Counted from the first letter of the stretch, positions 1 to 6,874 are shown. The stretch is DNA of 11,572 bases from Coriobacteriales bacterium (GCA_031272005.1 JAISUQ010000061.1:1-11572), one strand, 5' to 3'. Made by a program: numbers and translations. The notes: generated from the letters alone by a model not told the origin.

Positions 1-2459
1 CAATCGGAACCAACACCCGCAATAGTGACACCGCCAACACCATCACATGGACAGCGTCCCCGGCGTATACCTATACCGGACAGCTGGTACAGAGAAGGAT
101 GGACGGCGGGGCGTGGAATACCGTTGCGACGTCATCTGGTACTGCCCGGGCCTATCAGGACACATCCACGAGCGCAAACCACGCCTACGAGTACCGAGTC
201 ATAGCCTACTACGGGACGACAGCAGGGGGCAGCTACAAAGAGAGCGTTGCGAGTGCAGCCAGCAACAAGACGTACAACACCCCGGCGGCTCCGGGGACAC
301 CGACAGCGACACGCACGACGCAAAGCAATGTATCGTTGACGTGGAGCAATCCCGGCTTGACCGAGACGGCTGTCAGAGTGCAGCAATCGACCGACGGCAG
401 CACGTGGGCGGACACAGTCACCATCAGCGGCGAGGACATCACCAATGCCAGCGTGTCGCCCGGCGGCGGTCGCTACTACTTCCGGGTGCGCAATGAGCGC
501 GGAAGCCTCGTGTCCGCTTGGTCGTCTGCCAGCAACGCCGTGGATACCATCGTCGCACCGGCAGCACCGACCTTGACCACGCCGACCAGTGGCACCCCGC
601 TGGTGGCCTCGGCATCGACGGTGGTGTTCGCTTGGGTACACAATTCGCTGGACAGCAGCGCACAAACCGCTTACCAGATGCAGATTAGCACCGACAACGG
701 CAGCACGTGGACGGCCTACGACAGCGGGACAGTGACAACATCATCGCAGACCGTCTCCCACACCATGCAGGGCATTCTAGGGCTTACCGGCGGCGGGTTG
801 AACCACACCTACTTGTGGCGCATCCGCACAAAGGGAGCTGCAGCGGATTGGTCACCGTGGGCATCTGCCTACAACTTTGCGGTCTATCAGGTCCCGGCTA
901 TAACCATCACCAGTCCGGCAACCGACGGCTGGGTGTTGGACAGCGCGCCGCTGACCGTCCAATGGTCATACTCCGACCCGTCCGGAACTCAGGCTTATGT
1001 TCGGCTGTCCTTGGATGACGGCACGGGCGAGAAGTACGTCAAGGTCATTACAGGCACGGGCACAAGCTACACGATAGCCGCCGATGAATATCTGCTGACC
1101 AATGACACAACCTACACCATCAAGGCCATTGCGGTCAGTACCACGGCGCTACAGGCCGAGGCATTGCGCAACATCGTTGTGGACTACGAAGAACCGGCAT
1201 TGCCATTTGCTGATGTGGTCCTCGATGACGCGCTTGGCAAGGCGACGCTGACCTTAAACGCCGGGGACGAGAACGCACAGATACGCTTCGACGGCTCCAA
1301 CTGGGTAGATACGCAATTGGTTCCGACGGCCACGATGGAGTTTGAGGTTGTCGGCGCATTCGATGTACCGAACATCACGGCGGACAGCCGCATCATGGGC
1401 GCTGTTGGAATATCAGGCGGTGGCCTGACCCCGCAAGTGGATATATATTATTCATATACCGGGTTAAACTTCCGCGCATATCGTGGCAGTGTGCGCAAGG
1501 ATTTCACAACACCCGAAACAGCGGCAGAGCATACTTTTAGCATCCTGAAGGATGGTTCTGGCGCTTTAGGATTCTACGTGGACGGCGTTCAAGGCGGCAC
1601 GAATTGGACGACGGCACCGACGGAAACCCAGTTTACGTTATCACTGGCCGCACGGCACACAGGGGCAAGTACTTATTCATCCCTGATGAAAGGCTATATC
1701 CGCTCTTTCAGGGCATGGGACGAAAACGGAGTACTTGTTGCCGACATGCGCCCGGTGGCATCTGGGAGTACGGTCTACAGTACGACGGCTGCCACGGCTG
1801 ATGGATTCTATGATGTGGTGCGCGGTATCTACTGCTACGGTGGGACTTACGAGGGTCTGCCACAGACAGTATCGCTGGGTGCTTGGCGGGTCAACCCTGA
1901 CGGCAGCATGATAAGCCTTGGTCAGAATCTTCCTTTGGACAGCACGGTCATCGACTTATGGCCACCGACGGACGTGGATTATACCTACCGCATTGTCGCT
2001 TACACGGCCATCGGGCTCACTTCTGAGCATGACATTCCGGCGCGGATAAACGGCAAGGGCGCTGTCTACTTCAACTTCGGAGAGGATTACGAGACGGTGG
2101 CGAAGCTGATAGTCAATCAGGCTCCCAATTGGTCACAGACCAACAGCGTGACCCTCTTTGAGACTGCCGGTGATAATCCCGACCCGCTGGCTTTCTTCGG
2201 CGTGCGAGAAACCTATTCAGGACATGAAAGTGGCACGGCACATCGTTGGCGCGATTTGTACCCGGCACCGGATAGCGACCCGGGAAAGTATGCCGATGTG
2301 GTCGCATTAGGTAAGTGGCATGGTGACGTGATTATCCGGCGGAGCAAAGAAGCTGCTGTACTGGCAGCGATAACCAACTGCTCCAAGAGCGGTGCTGGGA
2401 ACCGGGCATCAATGGCTGTGGATTGGCAGCGGGTGAGGAATCATGGACTGGCACTCTAG
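1..2459 (+). CDS. Phage tail tip/fibre protein with Fn3 repeats and LamG-like domain (5' partial)
   Basis: The reading frame is open from the first in-frame codon at position 3, so the start lies upstream; 818 residues are visible. The first ~393 residues form about four fibronectin-III/Ig-like modules, roughly 1-92, 95-182, 185-295 and 297-393, with typical strands such as YEYRVIAYYG, YYFRVRNERG and YLWRIRTKG. Residues ~395-620 look like a LamG/concanavalin-type jelly roll (FDGSNWV, FSILKDGSGALGFYVDG, YIRSFRAWDENG, then a YDVVRGIYCYGG end). Residues ~625-818 are a tail-type domain with a YFNFGEDYE segment. Such proteins sit at the siphophage tail tip and commonly touch the cell surface, so glycan binding is an inference. 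The first ATG in the window, at 99, is internal because homologous-looking Fn3 sequence runs before it. The 3' end overlaps the next gene by 17 bp. The assignment is by architecture only. Confidence 0.75.
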   Translation, partial: IGTNTRNSDTANTITWTASPAYTYTGQLVQRRMDGGAWNTVATSSGTARAYQDTSTSANHAYEYRVIAYYGTTAGGSYKESVASAASNKTYNTPAAPGTPTATRTTQSNVSLTWSNPGLTETAVRVQQSTDGSTWADTVTISGEDITNASVSPGGGRYYFRVRNERGSLVSAWSSASNAVDTIVAPAAPTLTTPTSGTPLVASASTVVFAWVHNSLDSSAQTAYQMQISTDNGSTWTAYDSGTVTTSSQTVSHTMQGILGLTGGGLNHTYLWRIRTKGAAADWSPWASAYNFAVYQVPAITITSPATDGWVLDSAPLTVQWSYSDPSGTQAYVRLSLDDGTGEKYVKVITGTGTSYTIAADEYLLTNDTTYTIKAIAVSTTALQAEALRNIVVDYEEPALPFADVVLDDALGKATLTLNAGDENAQIRFDGSNWVDTQLVPTATMEFEVVGAFDVPNITADSRIMGAVGISGGGLTPQVDIYYSYTGLNFRAYRGSVRKDFTTPETAAEHTFSILKDGSGALGFYVDGVQGGTNWTTAPTETQFTLSLAARHTGASTYSSLMKGYIRSFRAWDENGVLVADMRPVASGSTVYSTTAATADGFYDVVRGIYCYGGTYEGLPQTVSLGAWRVNPDGSMISLGQNLPLDSTVIDLWPPTDVDYTYRIVAYTAIGLTSEHDIPARINGKGAVYFNFGEDYETVAKLIVNQAPNWSQTNSVTLFETAGDNPDPLAFFGVRETYSGHESGTAHRWRDLYPAPDSDPGKYADVVALGKWHGDVIIRRSKEAAVLAAITNCSKSGAGNRASMAVDWQRVRNHGLAL

Positions 2460-3492
2460 CAATCGACAGGACGAGTTCTACTTCACCAGCGTTGACCCGG
2501 AAACCATGCGGGATACCGGATTCTTGGACATGCTGATGGACGGCGCGACGGTCGAGCGGAATGCCTTGACCGCCACGAAGACAGCAGCCACTGTGCCCTT
2601 CTATTCCCAACTCCCAGAGGGCAATTACTGGATGCGGTTGTATTCGCGCTCCACCCTCGGTGATGATGTGGCAACGCTCTGCCTTGGGACCTTCATGCCG
2701 TCCGTGCCTGCTCGCACGGTGGAGTATGCCATGTCCACCGGCTCGGCGAATCTTTACAGCCTGCTGCATCTGCTGGAAGAACAACTCTTGCCTTACCCGC
2801 TGTCGTTAGCTGCGGGTACACAGAGCATCGCCAAAGCTGTGGAGTTGGCGCAGGAATGTGGGCTTGCCACCCATGCCGACAGCAGCGCCAGCGTGTTGCA
2901 GAGCACAGCTACATTCGACGCAGGCACAAGCTACATGGAGGTAGTCAATTGGCTGTTGGATTACGCCGGGTTCCGGTCGGTGGACATCGACCCGCAAGGG
3001 GCGGCGTTGATGCGACGGTACTACGACCCGGCATTAGACCAGCCAGCGTACACCTTGACCGATGATGGCGCAGCGGCTTTTGCTCCACAGGTGACGCACG
3101 AGATGGACGAATTCGCGGTGCCGAACCGATTGGTTGCACTCTGCAGCAACCAAGAGCAGACATTGACAGCGGTAGTGGACAATGACGACCCGGCGAACCG
3201 CTACAGCATCCCATCGCGTGGGCGGGTAATCGCAACTGCGGCTGAGATTGAGCAGATTGACAGTCAAGAGGCATTGGAGGCATGGGCTGCAAGCCAGCTG
3301 TACAGCAAGACCTCGGCGGTGGAGAGCGTGACAATCACCACTCCTTACCAGCCGTGGGACATCAACGATGCCGTGCGCATTGAATACAAGGCGGCGGGGC
3401 TTGACTTCACTGGGACTGTGGTAAGCAAATCGATGGCGCTTACCCCGGGGATGCCGACAAGCACCCGGTTACGGCGGTTTGTGAGGTTCTGA
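2443..3492 (+). CDS. Baseplate hub-like phage tail protein
   Basis: This 349-aa protein starts at ATG 2443, inside the end of the preceding tail gene. A purine-rich GGGTGAGG at 2431-2438 lies 4 nt upstream. No signal peptide or membrane segment is visible. The middle (residues ~100-215) resembles hub proteins of the gp27/gp44 type: a helical stretch (YSLLHLLEEQLLPYPL), a segment on early residues of a cleavable-like cavity region, FRSVDIDPQGAALMRRYY, and later PNRLVALCSN. The C-terminus (VTITTPYQPWDINDAVRIEY and GTVVSKSMALTPG) looks like the beta-rich closing domain of these hubs. Known hubs connect the tail tube to the tip and fibres. Position between a large tail protein and an OB-fold/fibre protein fits that role. 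No endopeptidase motif is seen. It could instead be another Siphovirus tail component of the Gp37-like family. Confidence 0.6.
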   Translation: MDWHSSNRQDEFYFTSVDPETMRDTGFLDMLMDGATVERNALTATKTAATVPFYSQLPEGNYWMRLYSRSTLGDDVATLCLGTFMPSVPARTVEYAMSTGSANLYSLLHLLEEQLLPYPLSLAAGTQSIAKAVELAQECGLATHADSSASVLQSTATFDAGTSYMEVVNWLLDYAGFRSVDIDPQGAALMRRYYDPALDQPAYTLTDDGAAAFAPQVTHEMDEFAVPNRLVALCSNQEQTLTAVVDNDDPANRYSIPSRGRVIATAAEIEQIDSQEALEAWAASQLYSKTSAVESVTITTPYQPWDINDAVRIEYKAAGLDFTGTVVSKSMALTPGMPTSTRLRRFVRF

Positions 3493-4463
3493 TGGATTTA
3501 GATACCCTCATCCGCGAGATAACCCCAACGCCTACTCCCGGTGTATCCAAACGCTGGGGGACGGTCAGCAGCATCCCCGATGACGGGCATCTTGGGGTCA
3601 TCGTTGACGGCTCACCGCCGGACAACATCACACTTGTCGGCAAGTGCTGTTACGCCGAGGTGGGCGATAGGGTCTACATCATCCGCGACGGGACGGAGTG
3701 GACTGCCATCGCCCGTGTCGGCGGGGACAGCGGGGAGCAATCCCAGATACCAGACCCGCTGGAAGTCAATAGCATCATCGCGAGCGACATAAGCACGGAG
3801 ACGCTTGAGGCCACAGGTGCAGTCAGTGCGGCAAGCCTGACGGCATCAGGTGCGGTCACGGGAGCGACCGCGACTCTGACGGGCGCGCTCACGGCAGGTG
3901 CGACCAACGTATCAACCCTGACGGCCAATGGCGCAATCACGGCAGGGGGTGTCGTTAAGGGCAGTTCGCTGCTGGGCAGTTCAGCGTACATCGATTCAGG
4001 CACCCCATCGGCCAACTCACCCGTGGTCTTGAACAGCTTAGGCATCACGTCCAATGGCCGACGGGTCTGGCCGGTGCTATCCTTCTTCACGGCTTTTGCG
4101 CAGCAGTACACCTTTGCTGTTTCGGCAGCGTGGACGCAATATGACATCCCTGGCGCAACGCTCGCTGTCCCGAATATAAAAACCGGCGACAGAGTATTGC
4201 TGTTTGGGCATTCAGACTTCCTACGTGGCCCAGCAACAGGTGAGATTGACTTCAAACTGCAAGAAGGCTCAACCGTACTGGCAGCTCATACCAAGACGAA
4301 TACCAGCGGCGGTCAGTATGAAGATTCAGGCAACGTGTTCTACTGGTTCACGGCCACGGCCGATGGCACACGAACCTTCAAGCTGACTATTGGCGGCGGT
4401 AACATTGGCAATTATCGTATTGACGCTGGCTTCATTTCCGCGATTATATTCGGGACAAGTTAA
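3492..4463 (+). CDS. Phage baseplate/fibre protein: N-terminal OB-like domain, Gly/Ala/Thr repeat stem, C-terminal head
   Basis: The 323-aa frame starts at an ATG whose A is also the last base of the previous gene's TGA, so translation is probably coupled. Residues ~19-77 look like an OB-fold of phage baseplate proteins (WGTVSSIPDDGHLGVIVDG, then VGDRVYIIRDGTEWTAIARVG). Residues ~90-155 are a low-complexity stem of ~10-12-residue units with a G-A-[VIL]-T/S core (LTASGAVTGATATLTGALTAG). This pattern is typical of trimeric fibre shafts. Residues ~156-323 form a beta-rich C-terminal domain ending GFISAIIFGTS, a plausible receptor-facing head. The domain logic suggests a short fibre or spike anchored by its OB domain to the hub encoded just upstream. 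Host receptor binding is inferred, with no residue-level support. The stop is followed by 31 non-coding bases, the only gap in the operon. Confidence 0.65.
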   Translation: MDLDTLIREITPTPTPGVSKRWGTVSSIPDDGHLGVIVDGSPPDNITLVGKCCYAEVGDRVYIIRDGTEWTAIARVGGDSGEQSQIPDPLEVNSIIASDISTETLEATGAVSAASLTASGAVTGATATLTGALTAGATNVSTLTANGAITAGGVVKGSSLLGSSAYIDSGTPSANSPVVLNSLGITSNGRRVWPVLSFFTAFAQQYTFAVSAAWTQYDIPGATLAVPNIKTGDRVLLFGHSDFLRGPATGEIDFKLQEGSTVLAAHTKTNTSGGQYEDSGNVFYWFTATADGTRTFKLTIGGGNIGNYRIDAGFISAIIFGTS

Positions 4464-4494
4464 ATCATGTAGGAGACGGACAAGGGGCGATAAG

Positions 4495-4944
4495 GTGTGG
4501 GTAGATGTGGACATAATCTATGACGTAATAATCGGACTGTCAACAACGATTGGGGCGTTGGCGGTCATTACGACTACATTTGTGGCCTTGAAGAAGCGGG
4601 TATTCAGATGGCTGGGCCGGGAGGTGATTGAGTTGCTGGAAAAGGGAGACATCCCCACTGACAGCTACCTTGGCGGTGCGTTGGCGTGGAATGACACCAT
4701 TGAGGAGAAGCTGTCACAGGTCAGTGCGGCTATCGAGGAAAACCACATGACCTCGATGAAGAACGAGCTGATGTTGGCTATCAATTTGCACCCTGAGAAA
4801 GTGGAAGTAATCGAGGGGCTTTACGGCAAATACACCGAACGTGGGGGTAACAGCTACATGGATTTGCTCATACACGAGTGGCGCAAAATGTACGCGAAAT
4901 CAGTAATACAGGAACGAATCTCTAAGAAAGGCGGTAATCAATGA
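4495..4944 (+). CDS. Phage single-pass membrane protein of unknown function
   Basis: I chose the GTG at 4495 because AAGGGG at 4482-4487 lies 7 nt upstream. The open frame continues further back to an ATG at 4390, but that part overlaps the fibre gene and reads as a shadow. The resulting protein has 149 residues. Residues ~7-31 are a transmembrane helix (DVIIGLSTTIGALAVITTTFVAL) followed by a KKR cluster, so the C-terminal part is probably cytoplasmic by the positive-inside rule. The rest is hydrophilic and helical (VIELLEKGDIP, EEKLSQVSAAIEENHM, LLIHEWRKMYAKSV). It overlaps the holin-like gene by 4 bp (ATGA). Placement suggests a lysis accessory or anti-holin role, but this is inference only and I do not recognise the family. 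GTG 4507 is a less likely alternative start. Confidence 0.65.
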   Translation: MWVDVDIIYDVIIGLSTTIGALAVITTTFVALKKRVFRWLGREVIELLEKGDIPTDSYLGGALAWNDTIEEKLSQVSAAIEENHMTSMKNELMLAINLHPEKVEVIEGLYGKYTERGGNSYMDLLIHEWRKMYAKSVIQERISKKGGNQ

Positions 4945-5246
4945 GTTGGCTACAAGCGGTAATTGGATTGGTGCTGGTGTTGGTGTTGCCCTTTGTTTTG
5001 GCAGTCGCGCAGCACTACCAGCAGGAGTGGAGCAAGACGGCGCGGCGCTGGGTGTGCATCGTGGCAAGCATAGTGGCTGGCATCGCCACGGCGCTCTTAG
5101 GCGGCATACCGACACCTGATACCTTTGTGCTCTGGGTCTTTGCCGGTATCGGTGGGGTGCAGACCTCATATGCGGCCTACAAAGCCATTGGCATCACGGT
5201 TGGCTGGCTGGATGCGTTGGAAGGGGTGAAGAATGCCGAGTCTTGA
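4941..5246 (+). CDS. Holin-like phage membrane protein
   Basis: This 101-aa protein is very hydrophobic, with three candidate transmembrane helices at residues ~4-24, ~36-56 and ~61-82. A basic segment (KTARRW) sits between the first two and a short charged tail (GVKNAES) follows. The segment GIGGVQTSYAAYKAIGI resembles the end of actinophage-type holins. Holins form lesions in the cytoplasmic membrane that release or activate the endolysin. The gene lies immediately before the endolysin gene and overlaps it by 14 bp, the classical lysis-cassette order. Its ATG overlaps the previous TGA (ATGA), and AAAGGCGG at 4927-4934 supplies a ribosome-binding site. The assignment rests on size, topology and position, not on a diagnostic motif. 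Confidence 0.72.
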   Translation: MSWLQAVIGLVLVLVLPFVLAVAQHYQQEWSKTARRWVCIVASIVAGIATALLGGIPTPDTFVLWVFAGIGGVQTSYAAYKAIGITVGWLDALEGVKNAES

Positions 5247-6012
5247 AATCGCGGTGAAGTTCTGCGAGAACGTCGCCAAGGATGATGCGCACGGGTATTC
5301 GCAGTACAGCCGTTGGGGTCCGGACTACGATTGCTCGTCGCTTGTCATCAGCGGACTTAAAGCCGGGGGCTTTGATGTAGGCTCAGCGACCTACACCGGG
5401 AATATGCGCAGCCAATTATCAGCGCGGGGCTGGACGGTGCTCAACCCGTCGGTCGCCAAGAAACGGGGCGACATCCTGCTCAATGACGCAAGCCATACCG
5501 CCATGATGATTAGTGCCAGTCAGCTGGTACAGGCATCAAAATCGGAGACTGGCGGTATCACCGGAAAGACCGGCGACCAGACGGGCAGGGAGATTTGGAC
5601 GTGCGGATACTATTCGTTCCCGTGGAACTGCGTCCTGCGCTACGCAGGAGCCGCCACAGACGGAGCGTTGAGCGTTGACGGGTATTTGGGCACCGGCACG
5701 GTCTACGCCCTGCAGAAGTCGCTGGGGACGGCACAGGACGGCATCATCTCCTCGCAATGGATTGGGAACCGGGTCTATCACCAGTCGGATACGTCATGCT
5801 TTGAGTGGGTCAGCAAGTCCACCGGCTCGGATGTGGTGAAGGCGCTGCAGCGTAAAATCGGTCTCTCCGGCTCTGATGTTGACGGCGATTGGGGCAAGGC
5901 CACGAACCTTGCGTTGCAAAAGTACCTCGGTACCACACAGGACGGCTACCTGTCCAGCCCGTCGGATGCAATCAAGGCTCTACAGCGCAAGTTGAACGCC
6001 GGAGGGCTGTGA
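5233..6012 (+). CDS. Endolysin: phage peptidoglycan hydrolase (Amidase_5-like) with C-terminal wall-binding repeats
   Basis: This 259-aa enzyme cleaves peptidoglycan of the host at the end of infection. Residues 1-139 resemble the bacteriophage peptidoglycan hydrolase family (Amidase_5/NlpC-P60-like): YDCSSLV carries the likely catalytic Cys34, RGDILLNDASHTAMMI carries the likely catalytic His88, and GDQTGREI (residues 114-121) then YYSFPWNCVLRY complete the family pattern. Residues ~142-259 hold PG-binding-like repeats, seen as DGYLGTGTVYALQKSLGTAQDG and again as DGDWGKATNLALQKYLGTTQDGYLSS, ending in ALQRKLNAGGL. No signal peptide is present, so it needs the holin encoded directly upstream. 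GGAAGGGG at 5219-5226 is 6 nt from the ATG. The exact bond cut (amide or endopeptidic) cannot be read from the sequence. Confidence 0.88.
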   Translation: MPSLEIAVKFCENVAKDDAHGYSQYSRWGPDYDCSSLVISGLKAGGFDVGSATYTGNMRSQLSARGWTVLNPSVAKKRGDILLNDASHTAMMISASQLVQASKSETGGITGKTGDQTGREIWTCGYYSFPWNCVLRYAGAATDGALSVDGYLGTGTVYALQKSLGTAQDGIISSQWIGNRVYHQSDTSCFEWVSKSTGSDVVKALQRKIGLSGSDVDGDWGKATNLALQKYLGTTQDGYLSSPSDAIKALQRKLNAGGL

Positions 6013-6095
6013 TGTATCCATCGCTTACATTCTGGCTTGGGCGGCTTATAGTGCTGGCAACGGCTACTCTGTATCCGGAGAGGTTCCCGGAATGA
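6012..6095 (+). CDS. 27-residue membrane peptide in the lysis cassette
   Basis: This very short frame starts at an ATG sharing its A with the endolysin TGA. GGAGGG at 6001-6006 is 5 nt upstream, an excellent ribosome-binding site. The peptide is MYPSLTFWLGRLIVLATATL followed by YPERFPE, so the middle (residues ~6-20) is a short hydrophobic helix with a polar tail. Its stop overlaps the next ATG (ATGA at 6092-6095). Both overlaps and the strong RBS argue for a real gene. Alternatively it could serve mainly to couple translation of the downstream gene. A role as a small holin regulator is possible, but nothing in the sequence shows it. Confidence 0.5.
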   Translation: MYPSLTFWLGRLIVLATATLYPERFPE

Positions 6096-6292
6096 ACAGC
6101 CGAAGAAAATGGCGAGCGCTGATTATCGGGTCGCTGGCCTTCACCGGCTCGATGTTGGCCGGGGCGCTGCTCATATCGCGATGGTTCTGGGCAGCTGTTG
6201 GTGTGATGGGCGCTGGCTATGCGGCGCTTATCGCAATTGTGGCAATCGGTCACTGGTTGGCCGAGGAAGAGAATGAGGATTACTATGACTAA
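6092..6292 (+). CDS. Small two-TM phage protein, possible second holin
   Basis: This 66-aa protein begins with a basic MNSRRKWR segment, then two hydrophobic helices at residues ~9-29 and ~33-54. It ends in a strongly acidic tail, AEEENEDYYD. This size and topology fits small two-helix holins or antiholins, whose partner here would be the 101-aa protein encoded before the endolysin. It starts at an ATG overlapping the previous stop, with GGAGAGG at 6077-6083 placed 8 nt upstream. The 3' end overlaps the SH3b gene by 8 bp. No motif identifies a family, so holin function is inferred from topology and neighbourhood only. Confidence 0.6.
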   Translation: MNSRRKWRALIIGSLAFTGSMLAGALLISRWFWAAVGVMGAGYAALIAIVAIGHWLAEEENEDYYD

Positions 6293-6686
6293 GAAACACG
6301 CTAAGGCTGGTAACGGCTACACGACGCTCACGGCAGAAACTGATATTTGGGTAGAGCCTGATACCGAAAGCGAGATTGTCGGACACTTGGAAGAAGGTGC
6401 AAAGGTGGCAATCTATGACCATTGCTCCGGCTGGATGAAGGTCAAAGAGGGTTGGATACCCTGTGCTGCTGACGAGCAGCCAGAAGCCCCAGCCCCGCCG
6501 GTGGTGTATGACCTCTACAGGGTCGCGGCGTATAGCGGGACGAATCTTTACAGCGAGCCAAACCGGGCAAGTGCCGTCACCGGTGTGTTGCCGTTGGGCG
6601 CTGATGTCGAAGCCATGAAGACTGGCAAGGAGTGGCTACAGACAGAGCGCGGCTGGGTGCTGAGAAGTCGGGTCCGCAAGGTCTGA
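6285..6686 (+). CDS. Tandem SH3b-domain phage protein without catalytic domain
   Basis: I start this at ATG 6285, since TGAGGA at 6274-6279 lies 5 nt upstream. An earlier ATG at 6219 is buried in the preceding gene. The 133-aa product consists of two bacterial SH3-like domains: residues ~11-62 (TDIWVEPDTESEIVGHLEEG, then GWMKVKEGWIP) and ~76-133 (TNLYSEPNRASAVTGVLPLG, then WLQTERGWVLRSRV). A short proline/alanine linker at ~66-73 joins them. SH3b domains usually bind peptidoglycan cross-bridges or stem peptides. The protein has no enzyme domain, signal peptide or TM helix, so how it would reach the wall is unclear. It is the last gene before the chromosomal tRNAs and the final gene of the phage operon. 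It may aid lysis or serve as a lysogenic wall-binding factor; both are inference. Confidence 0.72.
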   Translation: MTKKHAKAGNGYTTLTAETDIWVEPDTESEIVGHLEEGAKVAIYDHCSGWMKVKEGWIPCAADEQPEAPAPPVVYDLYRVAAYSGTNLYSEPNRASAVTGVLPLGADVEAMKTGKEWLQTERGWVLRSRVRKV

Positions 6687-6781
6687 TTTTTGGCATTTGG
6701 CACCGAATGGCACCGCCGGGCAATTCTGCAATTATGTAGGATTTGATATAGAGTTTTGCAAAATCCCTGCTCAAAGACTTA
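6687..6781. other. Prophage-chromosome junction with short repeats, non-coding
   Basis: No gene or rho-independent terminator is visible between the last phage stop and the tRNA 3' end. The stretch holds three TGGCA units (6691, 6698, 6708), the last two as an 8-bp direct repeat TGGCACCG spaced 10 bp. It also holds a 10-bp palindrome TTTTGCAAAA (6754-6763), and AATCCCTG (6762-6769) which is inverted relative to CAGGGATT in the tRNA T-arm (6793-6800). Such short repeats could be integrase or host-factor sites flanking an attachment core, but they may be chance. Confidence 0.35.
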
Positions 6782-6840
6782 TGGCGGAGAGACAGGGATT
6801 CGAACCCTGGGAACGGGGGTTGCCCGCTCAACGGTTTTCG
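6782..6840. other. Probable phage attachment site region (3' half of tRNA-Ser CGA)
   Basis: Phages often integrate into the 3' end of tRNA genes, with the phage copy restoring the gene. Here the late phage operon stops 95 bp from the tRNA 3' end, and the chromosomal genes begin immediately beyond it. The exact core cannot be set because the other prophage end and the integrase are outside the window. The boundary given is only the region where a core would be expected. Confidence 0.4.
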
Positions 6841-6874
6841 AGACCGCCGCCTTCGACCACTCAGCCATCTCTCC
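6782..6874 (-). tRNA. tRNA-Ser (anticodon CGA), CCA encoded
   Basis: On the minus strand the 93-nt gene folds as a class II tRNA. The acceptor GGAGAGA pairs with TCTCTCC, discriminator G, CCA encoded at 6782-6784. The anticodon stem GCGGT/ACCGT encloses loop CTCGAAA, so the anticodon is CGA, reading UCG. A long variable arm (GCGGG/CCCGT stem) is typical of serine tRNAs. The T-stem CAGGG/CCCTG holds loop TTCGAAT. The 3' end faces the prophage, making this gene the likely integration target. It lies 33 bp after the other tRNA-Ser and has no evident promoter of its own. Confidence 0.95.

Noticed and set aside
3674..4255. 193-codon minus-strand frame across the fibre gene
   Set aside because: It mirrors the GA-rich stem repeat and has no RBS; the + strand gene is coupled to its neighbours.
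4390..4494. Upstream extension of the 149-aa membrane protein to ATG 4390
   Set aside because: It overlaps the fibre gene by 74 bp and reads as its shadow; GTG 4495 has a well-placed RBS.
1..6686. Diversity-generating retroelement acting on the tail genes
   Set aside because: No reverse transcriptase, template repeat or A-rich variable region is visible in the window.
6687..6781. Rho-independent terminator after the phage operon or the tRNAs
   Set aside because: TGGCACCG copies are direct, not inverted, and no GC stem followed by a T-run was found on either strand.
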